This document shows positions 35,991-46,910 of a DNA stretch of 64,000 nt, piece by piece. Every line of letters starts with the position of its first letter. Positions within the stretch are counted from its first letter, which is position 1. This DNA comes from Haemophilus parainfluenzae (lineage in GTDB: Bacteria > Pseudomonadota > Gammaproteobacteria > Enterobacterales > Pasteurellaceae): contig NZ_LR134481.1 in the NCBI RefSeq assembly GCF_900638025.1, positions 682,001 through 746,000 on the forward strand. The letters are read 5' to 3'. A program made the translations under genes and the position numbers. The notes below the pieces were generated by a model, which saw nothing but the letters and a program-made list of their open reading frames with translations, had not been told where the DNA came from and ran no database searches.

Positions 35991-36009
35991 GAGAATGGTT
36001 ATCACTATA
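35991..36009. promoter_or_regulatory. Fur box
   Basis: GAGAATGGTTATCACTATA matches the 19-base Fur consensus (GATAATGATTATCATTATC) at about 15 positions and lies 20 bases upstream of the esterase start. Confidence 0.6.
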
Positions 36010-36185
36010 TCTAAAAACTAAAGATAAAATCAACTTCACTTTATATTTACAACAAAAACACCCTAAAAAGAGGTATAAATTTCCAATAAATGTTCAAAAA
36101 TTTGATCTAGTTAACATTTTTTTTCTGGCAATTACCCTAAAATAATTACAGGAAAAATTTTTAAACTTTAATTAAGAGGTGAATT

Positions 36186-37802
36186 ATGACTGATGTTAAA
36201 AACGTAATTAAAGAACTTGAAGCTGTTGGTATTCATGATATCAAAGAAGTGGTTTATAACCCAAGTTATGAACAACTTTTTGAAGAAGAAACGAAACCAG
36301 GTTTAGAAGGCTTTGAAAAAGGTACGCTTACCACAACAGGCGCAGTGGCAGTAGATACAGGGATCTTTACTGGTCGTTCACCGAAAGACAAATACATCGT
36401 TTTAGATGATACCACAAAAGATACTGTGTGGTGGACTTCTGATGTGGCGAAAAACGATAACAAACCAATGACTCAAGAAACTTGGTCAAGCTTGAAAGGT
36501 CTTGTGACTAAACAACTTTCTGGTAAACGTTTATTCGTGGTTGATGGTTTCTGTGGTGCAAGTGAGCAAGATCGTATTGCTGTGCGTATTGTCACTGAAG
36601 TAGCATGGCAAGCGCACTTTGTTAGAAATATGTTCATTCGCCCAACAGAAGAACAATTAAAAACCTTTAAACCAGATTTCGTGGTTATGAACGGCTCTAA
36701 ATGCACCAATCCTAACTGGAAAGAACAGGGTTTGAACTCTGAAAACTTTGTTGCATTTAACTTAACGGAGCGTGTTCAATTAATCGGTGGTACTTGGTAC
36801 GGTGGCGAAATGAAGAAAGGTATGTTCTCAATGATGAACTACTTCCTACCACTTAAAGGTGTAGGTGCAATGCATTGTTCTGCTAACGTAGGTAAAGACG
36901 GTGATGTAGCAGTATTCTTCGGTTTATCAGGTACAGGTAAAACTACGCTGTCTACCGATCCGAAACGTCAATTAATCGGTGATGATGAACACGGTTGGGA
37001 TGATGTAGGTATCTTTAACTTTGAAGGCGGTTGTTATGCGAAAACTATCCATCTTTCTGAAGAAAATGAACCGGATATCTACCGTGCAATCCGTCGTGAT
37101 GCGTTATTAGAAAACGTCGTTGTTCGTGCTGACGGTTCAGTTGATTTCGATGATGGTTCTAAAACTGAAAATACTCGTGTGTCTTACCCAATTTATCATA
37201 TTGATAATATTGTTAAACCAGTATCTCGTGCTGGTCACGCAACGAAAGTCATTTTCTTAACTGCGGATGCATTCGGTGTATTACCGCCAGTGTCTAAATT
37301 GACACCAGAGCAAACAAAATACTACTTCTTATCGGGTTTCACCGCTAAATTAGCTGGTACAGAGCGAGGTATTACCGAACCAACGCCAACCTTCTCAGCA
37401 TGTTTTGGTGCAGCGTTCTTAACTTTACACCCAACACAATATGCTCAAGTGTTAGTTAAACGTATGCAAGCTGCCGGTGCAGAAGCATATTTAGTTAATA
37501 CAGGTTGGAACGGTACGGGTAAACGTATTTCAATCAAAGATACTCGTGGTATTATCGATGCTATCTTAGATGGTTCTATTGAAAAAGCGGAAATGGATGA
37601 GTTGCCAATCTTTGATTTAGCGATTCCAAAAGCATTACCTGGCGTAGATTCTGCGATCTTAGACCCACGTGATACTTATGCGGATAAAGCACAATGGGAA
37701 GCGAAAGCGAAAGACCTTGCAGGACGTTTTGTGAAAAACTTCGAAAAATATGCGACTAACGCAGAAGGTAAAGCGCTTATCGAAGCAGGTCCAAAAGCTT
37801 AA
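36186..37802 (+). CDS. pckA: Phosphoenolpyruvate carboxykinase (ATP)
   Basis: Interconverts oxaloacetate and PEP with ATP. 538 residues, normal size. Visible: [10 protein letters not shown] (substrate site), [14 protein letters not shown]-loop [21 protein letters not shown] metal site, and the C-terminal lid [27 protein letters not shown] upstream of ATG. Monocistronic with its own USS-pair terminator. Confidence 0.96.
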   Translation: MTDVKNVIKELEAVGIHDIKEVVYNPSYEQLFEEETKPGLEGFEKGTLTTTGAVAVDTGIFTGRSPKDKYIVLDDTTKDTVWWTSDVAKNDNKPMTQETWSSLKGLVTKQLSGKRLFVVDGFCGASEQDRIAVRIVTEVAWQAHFVRNMFIRPTEEQLKTFKPDFVVMNGSKCTNPNWKEQGLNSENFVAFNLTERVQLIGGTWYGGEMKKGMFSMMNYFLPLKGVGAMHCSANVGKDGDVAVFFGLSGTGKTTLSTDPKRQLIGDDEHGWDDVGIFNFEGGCYAKTIHLSEENEPDIYRAIRRDALLENVVVRADGSVDFDDGSKTENTRVSYPIYHIDNIVKPVSRAGHATKVIFLTADAFGVLPPVSKLTPEQTKYYFLSGFTAKLAGTERGITEPTPTFSACFGAAFLTLHPTQYAQVLVKRMQAAGAEAYLVNTGWNGTGKRISIKDTRGIIDAILDGSIEKAEMDELPIFDLAIPKALPGVDSAILDPRDTYADKAQWEAKAKDLAGRFVKNFEKYATNAEGKALIEAGPKA

Positions 37803-37838
37803 TTAGATTAGTATCTAGTTAAAATATCGATAAAAATA

Positions 37839-37876
37839 ACCGCACTTTGGTTGATAAATCAAAGTGCGGTTTTCTT
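37839..37876 (+). terminator. pckA terminator made of paired USSs
   Basis: ACCGCACTTT (37839) and AAAGTGCGGT (37861-37870) with a small loop and trailing T's. Confidence 0.85.
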
Positions 37877-38150
37877 TATATTAGAAATTTTTTTCATAGG
37901 ATAGTAAATTGTAGTATTCCCAAATGTTCTTCTAAAAGATAGAAATTCTGGAGTCTCTATTTGAAGGCAAGGAAAATCTCATTTCGTGAGTTACTATTAT
38001 TTCTCTCAGAAATATATTTATGATACGGGCAATATTCCCACTACAGTGTTAAAAAATATACTACAGTAAGCTTATATCGACAGATCTTTATTCAACACCA
38101 GGGAATAAATGCACGGTACACTTAGTTTTTACATCTATTGTATTTGAATG
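37877..38150. other. Intergenic region with no recognised feature
   Basis: After the pckA terminator about 270 bases carry no convincing reading frame, hairpin or known RNA. A small RNA cannot be excluded. Confidence 0.5.
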
Positions 38151-39011
38151 TTAGCTTAATCTATGGAGAACACTTACGGCAATAATGATGACTAATGAAC
38201 CTATCCAGAAATTTAGGCTTGGTACGTTATCCCAGAAGAGCCAGTCACAGATGCTGGAGAAAATCACGCCAGTAAAAGCAAAAGGCGTAATGACATTTGC
38301 AGGGGCGTATTTAAAGGCGCGAGTGAGTAATAATTGGAAAATAAGACCGAATCCGCCTACCAAAAGCAGTAATGTGAATCCATGTAGTGTTGGTATTTTC
38401 CACTGTGCGATGAAAAAGAGTGGTAATAAAATCGAGCCTAGCAAGTGGAAATAAAACACGATATTTTTAGGTGAGTTGTGTTTATTGAGCTCTTGTAAAC
38501 TGATAAACGCCATCGCAGCCAATACTGCAGCACCTAACGCATAGCCTACATGGATAGGGTTGATATTCATTGAACCGTTGGTCAGCATAATGATGGATAC
38601 ACCAATAAAACCCATAAAACTGCAAGCTAATACTTTTAATGGCGTTCTGACTTTAAAGAAAAACAGTAGTAAAGGCACAAAAAGTGCGGACGTATTCATC
38701 AATAAAATCGCAATGGAAATCGGTAAATATTTAATCGCGTAGAAGGTTAGCAACATACTGGCAATGCCGGCGAGGTTGCGCAAAATGAGAAATTTCCATT
38801 GCGACATATCGACTTTGAAATCTCCATCTTTAATCAAAAAGGGCAAGAGAAAAACAAAACCAATAAAGAAGCGGGAAAATAAAATTTCACTGGACGGTAA
38901 TTCATCTGAGGCGTATTTTACAAAGACGCCCATTAAGGCAATGCTGATGTAAGCTAACATCATACAAACAACAGCTTTTTGATAATTATTGCGGAGATGT
39001 ATGTTTGGCAT
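38151..39011 (-). CDS. EamA/RhaT-family transporter
   Basis: A 286-residue inner-membrane protein with ten helices in two EamA repeats (LPSSEILFSRFFIGFVFLLPF and PANVITPFAFTGVIFSSICDW). ATG 39011 is chosen because AAGGAACC lies just upstream; an earlier in-frame ATG would include that site. Small-molecule exporter, substrate unknown. Monocistronic; a USS lies in its leader. Confidence 0.87.
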   Translation of the reverse strand: MPNIHLRNNYQKAVVCMMLAYISIALMGVFVKYASDELPSSEILFSRFFIGFVFLLPFLIKDGDFKVDMSQWKFLILRNLAGIASMLLTFYAIKYLPISIAILLMNTSALFVPLLLFFFKVRTPLKVLACSFMGFIGVSIIMLTNGSMNINPIHVGYALGAAVLAAMAFISLQELNKHNSPKNIVFYFHLLGSILLPLFFIAQWKIPTLHGFTLLLLVGGFGLIFQLLLTRAFKYAPANVITPFAFTGVIFSSICDWLFWDNVPSLNFWIGSLVIIIAVSVLHRLS

Positions 39012-39123
39012 AAGGGTTCCTTGCACAAAGTGCGGTAAAAAATTGCCTTATTTTGTAAGAAAATGGGCTTGTCTTCGTCTAATGAAATGTAAGCTGAAGA
39101 TTTTTCTATAATAAGGAAAGAAA

Positions 39124-40185
39124 ATGAAATATACAAAAACATTTCTCATATTGACCGCACTTTTTGGCGGTTTGCAAAGTAGTTTAACGTATGCTGATCA
39201 CACAGAATCATCAAAGGAGCAAAAAATGACAATGGAAAGCAAACAAGAACAACAAATTATTTATCTTGCAGGTGGCTGCTTCTGGGGATTAGAAGCTTAT
39301 ATGGAACGCATTCAAGGCGTGACTGATGCCGTTTCTGGCTATGCCAATGGAAAAGGCGATACCACGAACTATCAATTATTACATGCGACAGATCATGCTG
39401 AAACCGTGAAAGTGACTTATGATCCAAACAAAATTTCGCTAGATAAATTGCTGCAATATTATTTCCGTGTTATCGACCCAACCAGTATCAATAAGCAAGG
39501 CAATGATCGTGGCAGACAGTATCGCACCGGCATTTATTATCAAAACGAACAAGATAAAGCTGTTATTGAGGCAGCATTAAAAACCTTACAAAGCAAATAT
39601 CAAGAACCGATTCAAATTGAAGTAGAACCGCTGAAAAATTATGTGGAGGCGGAAGAGTATCATCAGGATTACCTCAAGAAAAATCCAAATGGCTATTGTC
39701 ATATCGACATCAAAAAAGCGGATGACCCATTAATTGATGATAAAAAATACCCAAAACCAAGTGATGCAGAATTAAAGCAAAAATTGACCGCTCTTCAATA
39801 TGATGTGACACAAGGCAAACATACTGAACGTTCTTTTAGTAACGAATATTGGGATAATTTCGCGCCTGGTATTTATGTGGATATCACCACGGGAGAACCG
39901 TTATTTTCTTCCAAAGATAAGTTTGAATCTGGTTGTGGCTGGCCAAGTTTTACCAAACCGATTGCCGCTGAAGTGGCGGAGTATCAAAGAGATAATAGCT
40001 TTAATATGACTCGCATAGAGGTGTTAAGCCGCAGTGGTCATGCCCATTTAGGCCATGTGTTTGACGATGGTCCGCGTGATAAAGGTGGTTTACGTTATTG
40101 CATCAATAGTGCGTCGATTAAGTTTATTCCATTAGATGAAATGGAAAAACAAGGTTATGGCGATTTGATCCCTTTTGTGAAATAA
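39124..40185 (+). CDS. msrAB: Exported methionine sulfoxide reductase MsrA-MsrB fusion
   Basis: Repairs both epimers of methionine sulfoxide in periplasmic proteins. 353 residues: a signal peptide of ~24 residues (ends TYA), MsrA domain with catalytic Cys in [10 protein letters not shown], then MsrB domain with [28 protein letters not shown] (catalytic Cys) and the ending VPFVK-type tail. The Pasteurellaceae fusion is usually reduced by a thioredoxin relay; the TlpA-like gene 9 bases downstream is the likely partner. A USS is built into the signal-peptide codons (LTALF). Confidence 0.95.
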   Translation: MKYTKTFLILTALFGGLQSSLTYADHTESSKEQKMTMESKQEQQIIYLAGGCFWGLEAYMERIQGVTDAVSGYANGKGDTTNYQLLHATDHAETVKVTYDPNKISLDKLLQYYFRVIDPTSINKQGNDRGRQYRTGIYYQNEQDKAVIEAALKTLQSKYQEPIQIEVEPLKNYVEAEEYHQDYLKKNPNGYCHIDIKKADDPLIDDKKYPKPSDAELKQKLTALQYDVTQGKHTERSFSNEYWDNFAPGIYVDITTGEPLFSSKDKFESGCGWPSFTKPIAAEVAEYQRDNSFNMTRIEVLSRSGHAHLGHVFDDGPRDKGGLRYCINSASIKFIPLDEMEKQGYGDLIPFVK

Positions 40186-40194
40186 GAGGAAAAA

Positions 40195-40671
40195 ATGAAA
40201 AAAGTATTGACCGCACTTTTATTGTTTTTGAGTCCATTGAGTTTTGCTCAAGAAAAGGTGGCTTTGGCTGATGTTCCCTTGAAAACGTTGGATACTCAAA
40301 CCGTCTCCTTATCGCAATATCAAGGAAAACCGCTTTATATCAAAATGTGGGCATCTTGGTGTCCAATTTGCTTAGCGGGTTTAGCTGAAATTGACGATCT
40401 CAGTGCTGAAAAGAATCTTGATTTTAATGTGATTACGATTGCCTCACCTGGACAAAAGAACGAACAAAATAGCCCAAAATTTATCAATTGGTATAAAGGT
40501 CTGGACTACAAAAATATTACCGTATTATTGGATGAAAATGGAGAAATTATTAAACGTGCTAATGTATTAGGCTATCCGTTTAATTTACTATTGGATAAGG
40601 ATTTAAACCTTATTAAAGCACAACCAGGTCATTTGAATTCAGATCAAATTAAACAATTTGTGAAGGAATAA
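40195..40671 (+). CDS. Exported TlpA-like thioredoxin
   Basis: A 158-residue periplasmic protein with a signal peptide of ~18 residues (ends LSFA) and a thioredoxin domain with WASWCPICLAGLAEI (CxxC) and the cis-Pro segment LGYPFNLLLD. Follows msrAB closely (AGAGGAAAAA upstream of ATG), so it probably reduces MsrAB. In H. influenzae a CcdA-type membrane electron carrier accompanies these genes (from memory); none is seen here. A USS encodes LTALL in the signal peptide. Confidence 0.88.
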   Translation: MKKVLTALLLFLSPLSFAQEKVALADVPLKTLDTQTVSLSQYQGKPLYIKMWASWCPICLAGLAEIDDLSAEKNLDFNVITIASPGQKNEQNSPKFINWYKGLDYKNITVLLDENGEIIKRANVLGYPFNLLLDKDLNLIKAQPGHLNSDQIKQFVKE

Positions 40672-40673
40672 AA

Positions 40674-40707
40674 AAAGTGCGGTCAGATCATTTTGGACCG
40701 CACTTTC
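40674..40707. terminator. Convergent paired-USS terminator
   Basis: AAAGTGCGGTC (40674-40684) and GACCGCACTTT (40696-40706) form an 11-base stem between the convergent TlpA-like and potD genes. Confidence 0.85.
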
Positions 40708-40719
40708 ATTGAGACATTA

Positions 40720-41775
40720 TCAATTGGTTTTCAATTTATTCCAGTATTTTTCATAAATATCAACAGCCTCACCGACATCTCCTTGCATAATACCTTTTTC
40801 AACATTTTCAGCCGATGGGAATAAGGTTGGGTTATTGGCTATTTCAGGTGAAAGCAATGCTTTTACGCCTTCATTTGGCATAGAGAAGCCCATTTTTTCC
40901 ACCACTAATTTCGCATTTTCAGGACGAAGTAAGAAGTCGATAAATTTATAAGCTCCTTCAGCATTGTTCGCACCTTTTGGAATCGCATAGTTATCCATCC
41001 AGAAAACGGCACCTTCTTTTGGATACACAAATTGGAGGCTTGGGTTTTCTTTGTGTGCTAAATAAGCTGAACCGTTCCATAACATCCCGATAGACGCTTC
41101 ACCTTGTACATACGGCACTTCTGGCGAATCAGAGTTAAAGGTTACCACATTTGGTAACAATTTCACTAAGCGCTCATAAGCCGCTTTGATCTCTTCTTCA
41201 TTTGTAGTATTTGGTGATTTTCCGTCTAAGACTAATGCGATATGGAACACTTCACGCGCATCACTGGTTAATAATACTTTGCCTTTATATTCTGGGTTCC
41301 ATAAATCCGCCCAGCTTGTGATTTTGCTTGGATCAATATCATCCGCATTCACGCCGATACCGGTTAAGCCATAAACATAAGGCAGAGAATATTTGTTATT
41401 TGGGTCAAATTCCTTATTTAATAAGTTTGCCGGAATTTGTTTAAAATTACTTAATTTGCTGTGATCAAGCTCTTGTAACATATTTTCTTTCGCCATTTTA
41501 TTGACGTAATAGCTTGATGGGAAAACTAAATCGTAACCGCTGCCTGTACTAGAGGTCAGCTTCAATTTAGCATACATTTCTTCATTACTTTCAAACGTAG
41601 AATAAATCACTTCGATGCCCGTTTCTTTGGTAAATTCTGCAACCAAATTGGATGGGACATAGTCAGTCCAGTTGTAAACATACAATTTTTCAGCAGCAAG
41701 TGCTGCAGAGGTTGCAGCGAATGCAACGGCAGAAAGGCAAAGTGATTTGATGTATTGAACAGCATTTTTTTTCAA
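40720..41775 (-). CDS. potD: Spermidine/putrescine-binding protein, orphan
   Basis: A periplasmic polyamine-binding protein of 351 residues. TTG 41775 is chosen because GAGGAGG lies 7-8 bases upstream and the protein then begins with a signal peptide ([20 protein letters not shown]...). Family motifs: [51 protein letters not shown]. No potA, potB or potC is nearby, so it presumably uses transporter subunits encoded elsewhere. Divergent from the amine oxidase gene at 41934. Confidence 0.92.
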   Translation of the reverse strand: MKKNAVQYIKSLCLSAVAFAATSAALAAEKLYVYNWTDYVPSNLVAEFTKETGIEVIYSTFESNEEMYAKLKLTSSTGSGYDLVFPSSYYVNKMAKENMLQELDHSKLSNFKQIPANLLNKEFDPNNKYSLPYVYGLTGIGVNADDIDPSKITSWADLWNPEYKGKVLLTSDAREVFHIALVLDGKSPNTTNEEEIKAAYERLVKLLPNVVTFNSDSPEVPYVQGEASIGMLWNGSAYLAHKENPSLQFVYPKEGAVFWMDNYAIPKGANNAEGAYKFIDFLLRPENAKLVVEKMGFSMPNEGVKALLSPEIANNPTLFPSAENVEKGIMQGDVGEAVDIYEKYWNKLKTN

Positions 41776-41933
41776 TTTATTGACCTCCTCAGGACAATCA
41801 AAATAAACCTTAAGTAATTGTTTACTTATATAAACTTTCTGAGTATAGCACCTTTTTTGCAAAAGGTTTGACATATTTTTCTATCAGGGTAAGATTTCCC
41901 TTATCTCAATTTTATGTTAATTAATCATCAATT

Positions 41934-43229
41934 ATGCTCGAATTTGCACATCAAGAACACATCAAATCTTATTATCTTGACAGTCGGAATCAAACTTTTG
42001 AACTGATGCCTCTCACTCAACAAGAAGAGGCAGATGTTTGTGTCATCGGTGCGGGGTTTTTTGGTTTATCTGCAGCGCTTGAATTGGCGGAAAAAGGTAA
42101 AAAAGTGGTTGTCCTAGAAGGTGCGAGAGTCGGATTTGGCGCATCCGGCAGAAGTGGCGGTCAAGCTATCAATGGTTTTGAAGAAGGCATTGATGAATAT
42201 ATTGCTCAAGTGGGCTTTGATAAAGCGAAAAAACTTTGGGATATGTCGCTAGAAGCCATTGATATTATTGATGAACGTATTGCGAAATATGGTATTCAAT
42301 GTGATTGGAAAAAAGGCTATGCCACATTGGCGTTAAATGAACGTCGTATGGACGATCTCATTGAAATGGAAAAAGCAAGCCACGCAACTTTTGGTTATGA
42401 CAAAATGCAACTTTGGGATAAAGCCAAGCTTAAACAACATTTAGGCAGTGATATTTATGTGGGTGGTTTATACGATAGCAATTCAGGCCACTTACACCCA
42501 CTTAACTATTGCTTAGGCTTAGCAAAAGCCTGCTTAGATTTAGGTGTGCAGATTTACGAACAATCCCCAGTTGTGGATTTAGTGGAAAAATCAGGTTGCA
42601 TTGAAGTCAAAACCGATAAAAGTGCGGTCATTTCTCAAGATGTTATTTTAGCCACCAATGCTTATATTGATGCACTACCGAAGTCCATTCATCACGGTAT
42701 TAATCGTAAAATCTTACCAGTCGAGAGCTTTATTATTGCGACCGAACCTTTAGATCAAGCTACAGCGGATTCGGTGATCAATAATGGCATGTCTGTTTGT
42801 GATAACAATATTTTGCTCGATTATTATCGTTTGAGTGCGGATAACCGTTTGTTATTTGGTAGTGACTCAAGCTCAGAAAAAGATATGGTGCAAATTATGC
42901 GTGGCAATATGTTGCATGTCTTCCCGCAATTAGAAAATGTCAGAATTGACTATGGTTGGGCTGGGCCGATTGATATGACACTAAATGCAAGCCCGCATTT
43001 TGGTCGTATCTCACCGCATATTTACTTTGCGCAAGGTTATTCTGGTCATGGCGTCGCACTAACAGGACTAGCAGGACGTATTATTGCAGAAACGATTTTA
43101 GGCAATGACGAACGTTTAAGTGTTTTTGAAGGGTTAAAAGTTCCATCTTTTTATGGTGGTAAACACCTTAAAAACTTAGCGACTAAAATTGGTGTGCAAT
43201 ATTACAAATTCCTCGATCGCTATCGTTAA
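41934..43229 (+). CDS. FAD-dependent amine oxidoreductase (PuuB-like)
   Basis: A 431-residue flavoprotein of the DAO/glycine-oxidase family. The FAD-binding motif CVIGAGFFGLSAALELAEKG is near residue 37-57, then GRSGGQAINGFEEG, typical of gamma-glutamylputrescine oxidoreductase, and the C-terminal YFAQGYSGHGVALTGLAGR. Divergent from potD, which suggests coupled polyamine uptake and oxidation. The other Puu pathway genes are absent here, so substrate is inferred. Confidence 0.82.
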   Translation: MLEFAHQEHIKSYYLDSRNQTFELMPLTQQEEADVCVIGAGFFGLSAALELAEKGKKVVVLEGARVGFGASGRSGGQAINGFEEGIDEYIAQVGFDKAKKLWDMSLEAIDIIDERIAKYGIQCDWKKGYATLALNERRMDDLIEMEKASHATFGYDKMQLWDKAKLKQHLGSDIYVGGLYDSNSGHLHPLNYCLGLAKACLDLGVQIYEQSPVVDLVEKSGCIEVKTDKSAVISQDVILATNAYIDALPKSIHHGINRKILPVESFIIATEPLDQATADSVINNGMSVCDNNILLDYYRLSADNRLLFGSDSSSEKDMVQIMRGNMLHVFPQLENVRIDYGWAGPIDMTLNASPHFGRISPHIYFAQGYSGHGVALTGLAGRIIAETILGNDERLSVFEGLKVPSFYGGKHLKNLATKIGVQYYKFLDRYR

Positions 43230-43242
43230 ACCAAGAAAAGCG

Positions 43243-43276
43243 AAAGGCGTGTTTGATACACGCCTTTATTGTTTTT
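43243..43276. terminator. Terminator between puuB-like and asnC genes
   Basis: AAAGGCGTGT-TTGAT-ACACGCCTTT followed by ATTGTTTTT. Confidence 0.86.
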
Positions 43277-43283
43277 GATAATC

Positions 43284-43736
43284 TTAAGGCTTAATGTCTC
43301 GCAAAATTGGATTTTGCATGGAAATCAGAGTTTCCGTTGATTGAATTTCATCAATCAGCTGAATCTTAGTTGCTAGTACGGAATGTAATTCAGCAATCGT
43401 GTGTGTCATCACTTTAATGAAAATGGAATAGTTGCCTGTTGTATAATAGGCTTCAACTACTTCATCAAAGGTTTCGAGTTTTTTAATCACCTTGTCATAG
43501 TCTTTTGCGCTTTTCAAAATAATGCCGATAAAACAGCACACATCGTAACCTAACTTACGCTCGTCAATAATTGCTTTTGTACCTTCAATCAAACCAGATT
43601 GGCGCATTTTTTCTACGCGAACATGAATAGTTCCTGGGCTCACACCAAAGTTTTTGGCCATTTCAGCATAAGGTGTACGGGCATCTTTGGTCAGTACACG
43701 AAGAATTTGTCGATCAAGTGTATCGATATTGTGCAT
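43284..43736 (-). CDS. asnC: AsnC transcriptional regulator (Lrp/AsnC family)
   Basis: A 150-residue regulator: N-terminal helix-turn-helix (LDRQILRVLTKDARTPYAEMAKNFGVSPGTIHVRVEKM) and a C-terminal ligand-sensing domain (VVEAYYTTGNYSIFIKVM). Divergent from asnA, which it activates when asparagine is low in E. coli. Contacts in the 155-base shared region are expected. Confidence 0.95.
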   Translation of the reverse strand: MHNIDTLDRQILRVLTKDARTPYAEMAKNFGVSPGTIHVRVEKMRQSGLIEGTKAIIDERKLGYDVCCFIGIILKSAKDYDKVIKKLETFDEVVEAYYTTGNYSIFIKVMTHTIAELHSVLATKIQLIDEIQSTETLISMQNPILRDIKP

Positions 43737-43891
43737 AAAACACCCCTGTTAGATCTTTTTCAAAATATCTTCTTTATTTTTGATAATATTCAATATTTGA
43801 AACAATGTAAAGAAATTACTTGAAACAAATTGCAATTTTATTGAATAATGCACAACAAATCTTACCGGTTATTATAAAAAGAAGGATAAAT

Positions 43892-44884
43892 ATGAAAAAG
43901 ACGTTTATTTTACAACAACAAGAAATTAGCTTTGTGAAGAACACCTTTACTCAAAACTTAATTGAACAACTTGGCATCATTGAAGTGCAAGGTCCAATTC
44001 TTAGTGAAGTTGGCAATGGTATGCAAGATAACTTGTCAGGTATTGAGAAAGCGGTTCAAGTAAACGTGAAATGTATCCCAAATGCGGTTTATGAAGTTGT
44101 TCACTCATTGGCTAAATGGAAACGTCATACTCTCGCACGTTTCCATTTTAAAGAAGGTGAAGGCTTATTTGTTCACATGAAAGCATTACGTCCAGACGAA
44201 GATTCATTGGATCCAACTCACTCTGTTTATGTGGACCAATGGGACTGGGAAAAAGTGATTCCTGAAGGTCGTCGTAACTATGCTTATTTAAAAGAAACGG
44301 TACGTTCTATTTATCGTGCAATCCGTTTAACTGAATTAGCAGTAGAAGCGCGTTTTGATATTCCATCAAGCTTGCCAAAAGAAATTACATTCATTCACAG
44401 TGAAGATTTAGTAAAACGCTACCCAGATTTAAGCGGTAAAGAACGTGAAAATGCCATTTGTAAAGAATATGGCGCAGTGTTTTTAGTCGGTATTGGTGGC
44501 AAATTATCAGACGGCAAACCACATGATGGTCGTGCACCAGACTACGATGACTGGACAACTGAATCCGAAAACGGCTACAAAGGTTTAAACGGCGATATTT
44601 TGGTATGGAACGCTGAGTTAGGTAAAGCATTTGAGCTTTCTTCAATGGGTATTCGCGTAGATGAATCCGCATTACGTTTACAAGTTGGTTTAACTGGTGA
44701 TGAAGAGCGCTTAAAAATGGATTGGCATCAAGATTTATTAAACGGAAAATTACCTCTCTCCATCGGTGGTGGTATCGGTCAATCTCGCTTGGCAATGTTG
44801 TTGCTTCACAAAAAACACATTGGTGAAGTTCAATCAAGCGTATGGCCAAAAGAGATGTTAGAACAATACCAACACATTCTTTAG
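43892..44884 (+). CDS. asnA: Aspartate-ammonia ligase
   Basis: Makes asparagine from aspartate, ammonia and ATP. 330 residues; class II synthetase-like fold with [41 protein letters not shown] and the C-terminal [17 protein letters not shown] 43892 is chosen because GAAGGATAAAT precedes it and the N-terminus matches the family; an upstream in-frame extension is not needed. Confidence 0.96.
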   Translation: MKKTFILQQQEISFVKNTFTQNLIEQLGIIEVQGPILSEVGNGMQDNLSGIEKAVQVNVKCIPNAVYEVVHSLAKWKRHTLARFHFKEGEGLFVHMKALRPDEDSLDPTHSVYVDQWDWEKVIPEGRRNYAYLKETVRSIYRAIRLTELAVEARFDIPSSLPKEITFIHSEDLVKRYPDLSGKERENAICKEYGAVFLVGIGGKLSDGKPHDGRAPDYDDWTTESENGYKGLNGDILVWNAELGKAFELSSMGIRVDESALRLQVGLTGDEERLKMDWHQDLLNGKLPLSIGGGIGQSRLAMLLLHKKHIGEVQSSVWPKEMLEQYQHIL

Positions 44885-44897
44885 TTAACCTACTAGC

Positions 44898-44934
44898 AGC
44901 CATTTAGAGATGGTAAAGTAATCTCTGAATGGCT
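44898..44934 (+). terminator. Long hairpin downstream of asnA
   Basis: AGCCATTTAGAGAT-GGTAAAGTA-ATCTCTGAATGGCT, a 14-base stem with one T-G pair, flanked by GTTA/TAAC. There is no clean T-run directly after, so termination may be weak. The remaining ~230 bases before glpK hold only the 45168 hairpin. Confidence 0.55.
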
Positions 44935-45167
44935 AACTAAGCGAGTAGTTTCTTTTATTGAGAATTTGACTGGTCATTTTAGTCGTTTATCATCGAATTA
45001 AGACTGACTAAAGAATCATTTGTGGCATATAGAGAAGTAAATGGTTTCGATAATCAATGGTGATCTAAATTGCGATGATGGCCGATCAATTTAATTAAAA
45101 TCAAAAGAAAAGGACGGAGTCTAATATATCGACGTCAGTCCTTAAGTGAATAGTGTAGCTTTTAGGT

Positions 45168-45194
45168 GAGATCAAAATAGAAATTTTGATCTCA
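45168..45194. terminator. Hairpin between asnA and glpK ends
   Basis: GAGATCAAAAT-AGA-AATTTTGATCTC followed by ATTTTATT on the plus strand. Confidence 0.75.
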
Positions 45195-45216
45195 TTTTAT
45201 TATCAGTCAGAAAAGA

Positions 45217-46728
45217 TTATTCCGCATCTTCTTTTGCCCATTCTAATGAGCGTTTAACAGCTTTTTTCCAACCTTTATACCGACGTTGACGTTTTTCATC
45301 ATCGTTATCAGGCGTAAAAGTTCGTTCTACACGTGCTTTGTCGTGAAGTTCATCGAGGTCTTTCCAAAAACCAACCGCAAGACCGGCAAGATAAGCAGCA
45401 CCTAGTGCGGTCACTTCTTTTACGACAGGTCGTTCAACATTCACATCTAAAATATCTGCTTGGAATTGCATCAAGAAGTTATTGTTAGTTGCCCCCCCAT
45501 CAACACGTAAATATTGTAGGCGTTGATTCGAATCAGATTGCATGGCCTCCAATACGTCACGGGTTTGATAAGCGATTGATTCAAGGGTTGCTCGTACAAT
45601 ATGATTACGGTTTGCACCACGAGAAAGACCGAAAATAGCTCCTCGAGCATACGGATCCCAATATGGTGCGCCTAAACCAGTGAAGGCAGGAACAACGTAC
45701 ACACCGTTACTGTCTGGGACTTTTTGAGCAAAGTACTCAGTGTCGTTGCTGTCATGAACGATTTTAAGTTCATCACGTAACCATTGAATGGAAGCACCTG
45801 CAATAAATACAGAACCTTCAAGTGCGTATTCAGGTTCACCTTTGGCGTTACAAGCGATGGTGGTTAATAGGCCATTTTTAGAGGTAATAGCTTTATCACC
45901 AGTGTGTAGCAGCATAAAGCAGCCTGTACCATAGGTATTTTTCGCTTGGCCTGCGTGTGTGCATAGATGACCGTAAAGTGCCGCTTGTTGGTCACCTGCA
46001 ATACCCGCAACAGGAATACGTACGCCACCTTTACCCCCGATGTTGGTTTGACCATACACTTCTGAAGAATTACGGACTTCAGGTAACATAGAACGTGGAA
46101 TATTTAATAATTCCAACATTTTGTCATCCCATTTTTTTGTATGAATATTAAATAACATGGTACGGGATGCGTTGGTGTAATCCGTTACGTGAGCACGCCC
46201 TTGGGTTAATTTCCACACAAGCCAGGTATCGACGGTACCAAATAGAAGCTCGCCACGTTCCGCTTTTTCGCGCGCGCCTTCTACATTGTCTAAAATCCAT
46301 TTTACTTTTGTACCCGAGAAATAGGGGTCCACCACTAAACCTGTGGTGTTGCGGATATATTCTTCATGACCATCCGCTTTCAGTTTGTCAGTAATATCGG
46401 CAGTACGACGACATTGCCACACAATCGCGTTATAAACCGGTGTGCCGGTTGCTTTTTCCCATACGATGGTGGTTTCACGTTGGTTAGTAATACCAATTGC
46501 TGCGATTTCGTCAGAGGTAATGCCTGCTTTTGCAACGACTTCGTTTAATGTTGAACTTTGTGTTGCCCAAATTTCCATTGGATTATGTTCCACCCAGCCT
46601 GCGCGTGGATAAATTTGTGTAAATTCACGTTGGGCAATTTCGACAACATTTGCATCATGATCTAATAATACTGCGCGGGAACTTGTGGTGCCTTGATCTA
46701 AAGCGATGATATATTTTTTGTCTGTCAT
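45217..46728 (-). CDS. glpK: Glycerol kinase
   Basis: Phosphorylates glycerol to glycerol-3-phosphate. 503 residues of the FGGY family: [16 protein letters not shown] at the N-terminus, [52 protein letters not shown] 46728 is chosen because AAGGAATAGAATC precedes it. Divergent from glpF, sharing a 370-base control region with a CRP site. Confidence 0.96.
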   Translation of the reverse strand: MTDKKYIIALDQGTTSSRAVLLDHDANVVEIAQREFTQIYPRAGWVEHNPMEIWATQSSTLNEVVAKAGITSDEIAAIGITNQRETTIVWEKATGTPVYNAIVWQCRRTADITDKLKADGHEEYIRNTTGLVVDPYFSGTKVKWILDNVEGAREKAERGELLFGTVDTWLVWKLTQGRAHVTDYTNASRTMLFNIHTKKWDDKMLELLNIPRSMLPEVRNSSEVYGQTNIGGKGGVRIPVAGIAGDQQAALYGHLCTHAGQAKNTYGTGCFMLLHTGDKAITSKNGLLTTIACNAKGEPEYALEGSVFIAGASIQWLRDELKIVHDSNDTEYFAQKVPDSNGVYVVPAFTGLGAPYWDPYARGAIFGLSRGANRNHIVRATLESIAYQTRDVLEAMQSDSNQRLQYLRVDGGATNNNFLMQFQADILDVNVERPVVKEVTALGAAYLAGLAVGFWKDLDELHDKARVERTFTPDNDDEKRQRRYKGWKKAVKRSLEWAKEDAE

Positions 46729-46854
46729 GATTCTATTCCTTAGAGTGATTGAGACACTCATTCGATGAATGAAGAAATTTTGAGCTTAAACGAACAAATT
46801 GCGAACCTAATTTAATCAAATTCGAATTTAATTGGAATAAGTAATATTAGATTT

Positions 46855-46870
46855 TGTGATGGATTTCACA
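46855..46870. promoter_or_regulatory. CRP-binding site, glp region
   Basis: TGTGATGGATTTCACA has perfect TGTGA-N6-TCACA half-sites. Confidence 0.85.
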
Positions 46871-46896
46871 GATTTTTTCTTCAAGTCACTGAATGG

Positions 46897-46910
46897 TTGC
46901 GTTAACGCAA
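46897..46910. promoter_or_regulatory. Perfect 14-base palindrome, putative operator
   Basis: TTGCGTTAACGCAA is a fully symmetrical sequence 27 bases beyond the CRP site. LacI- or GntR-type operators often look like this; the binding factor is unknown. Confidence 0.45.

Noticed and set aside
37877..38150. Possible small RNA downstream of pckA
   Set aside because: No promoter plus terminator pair could be supported; a sequence conservation or RNA-seq test is needed.
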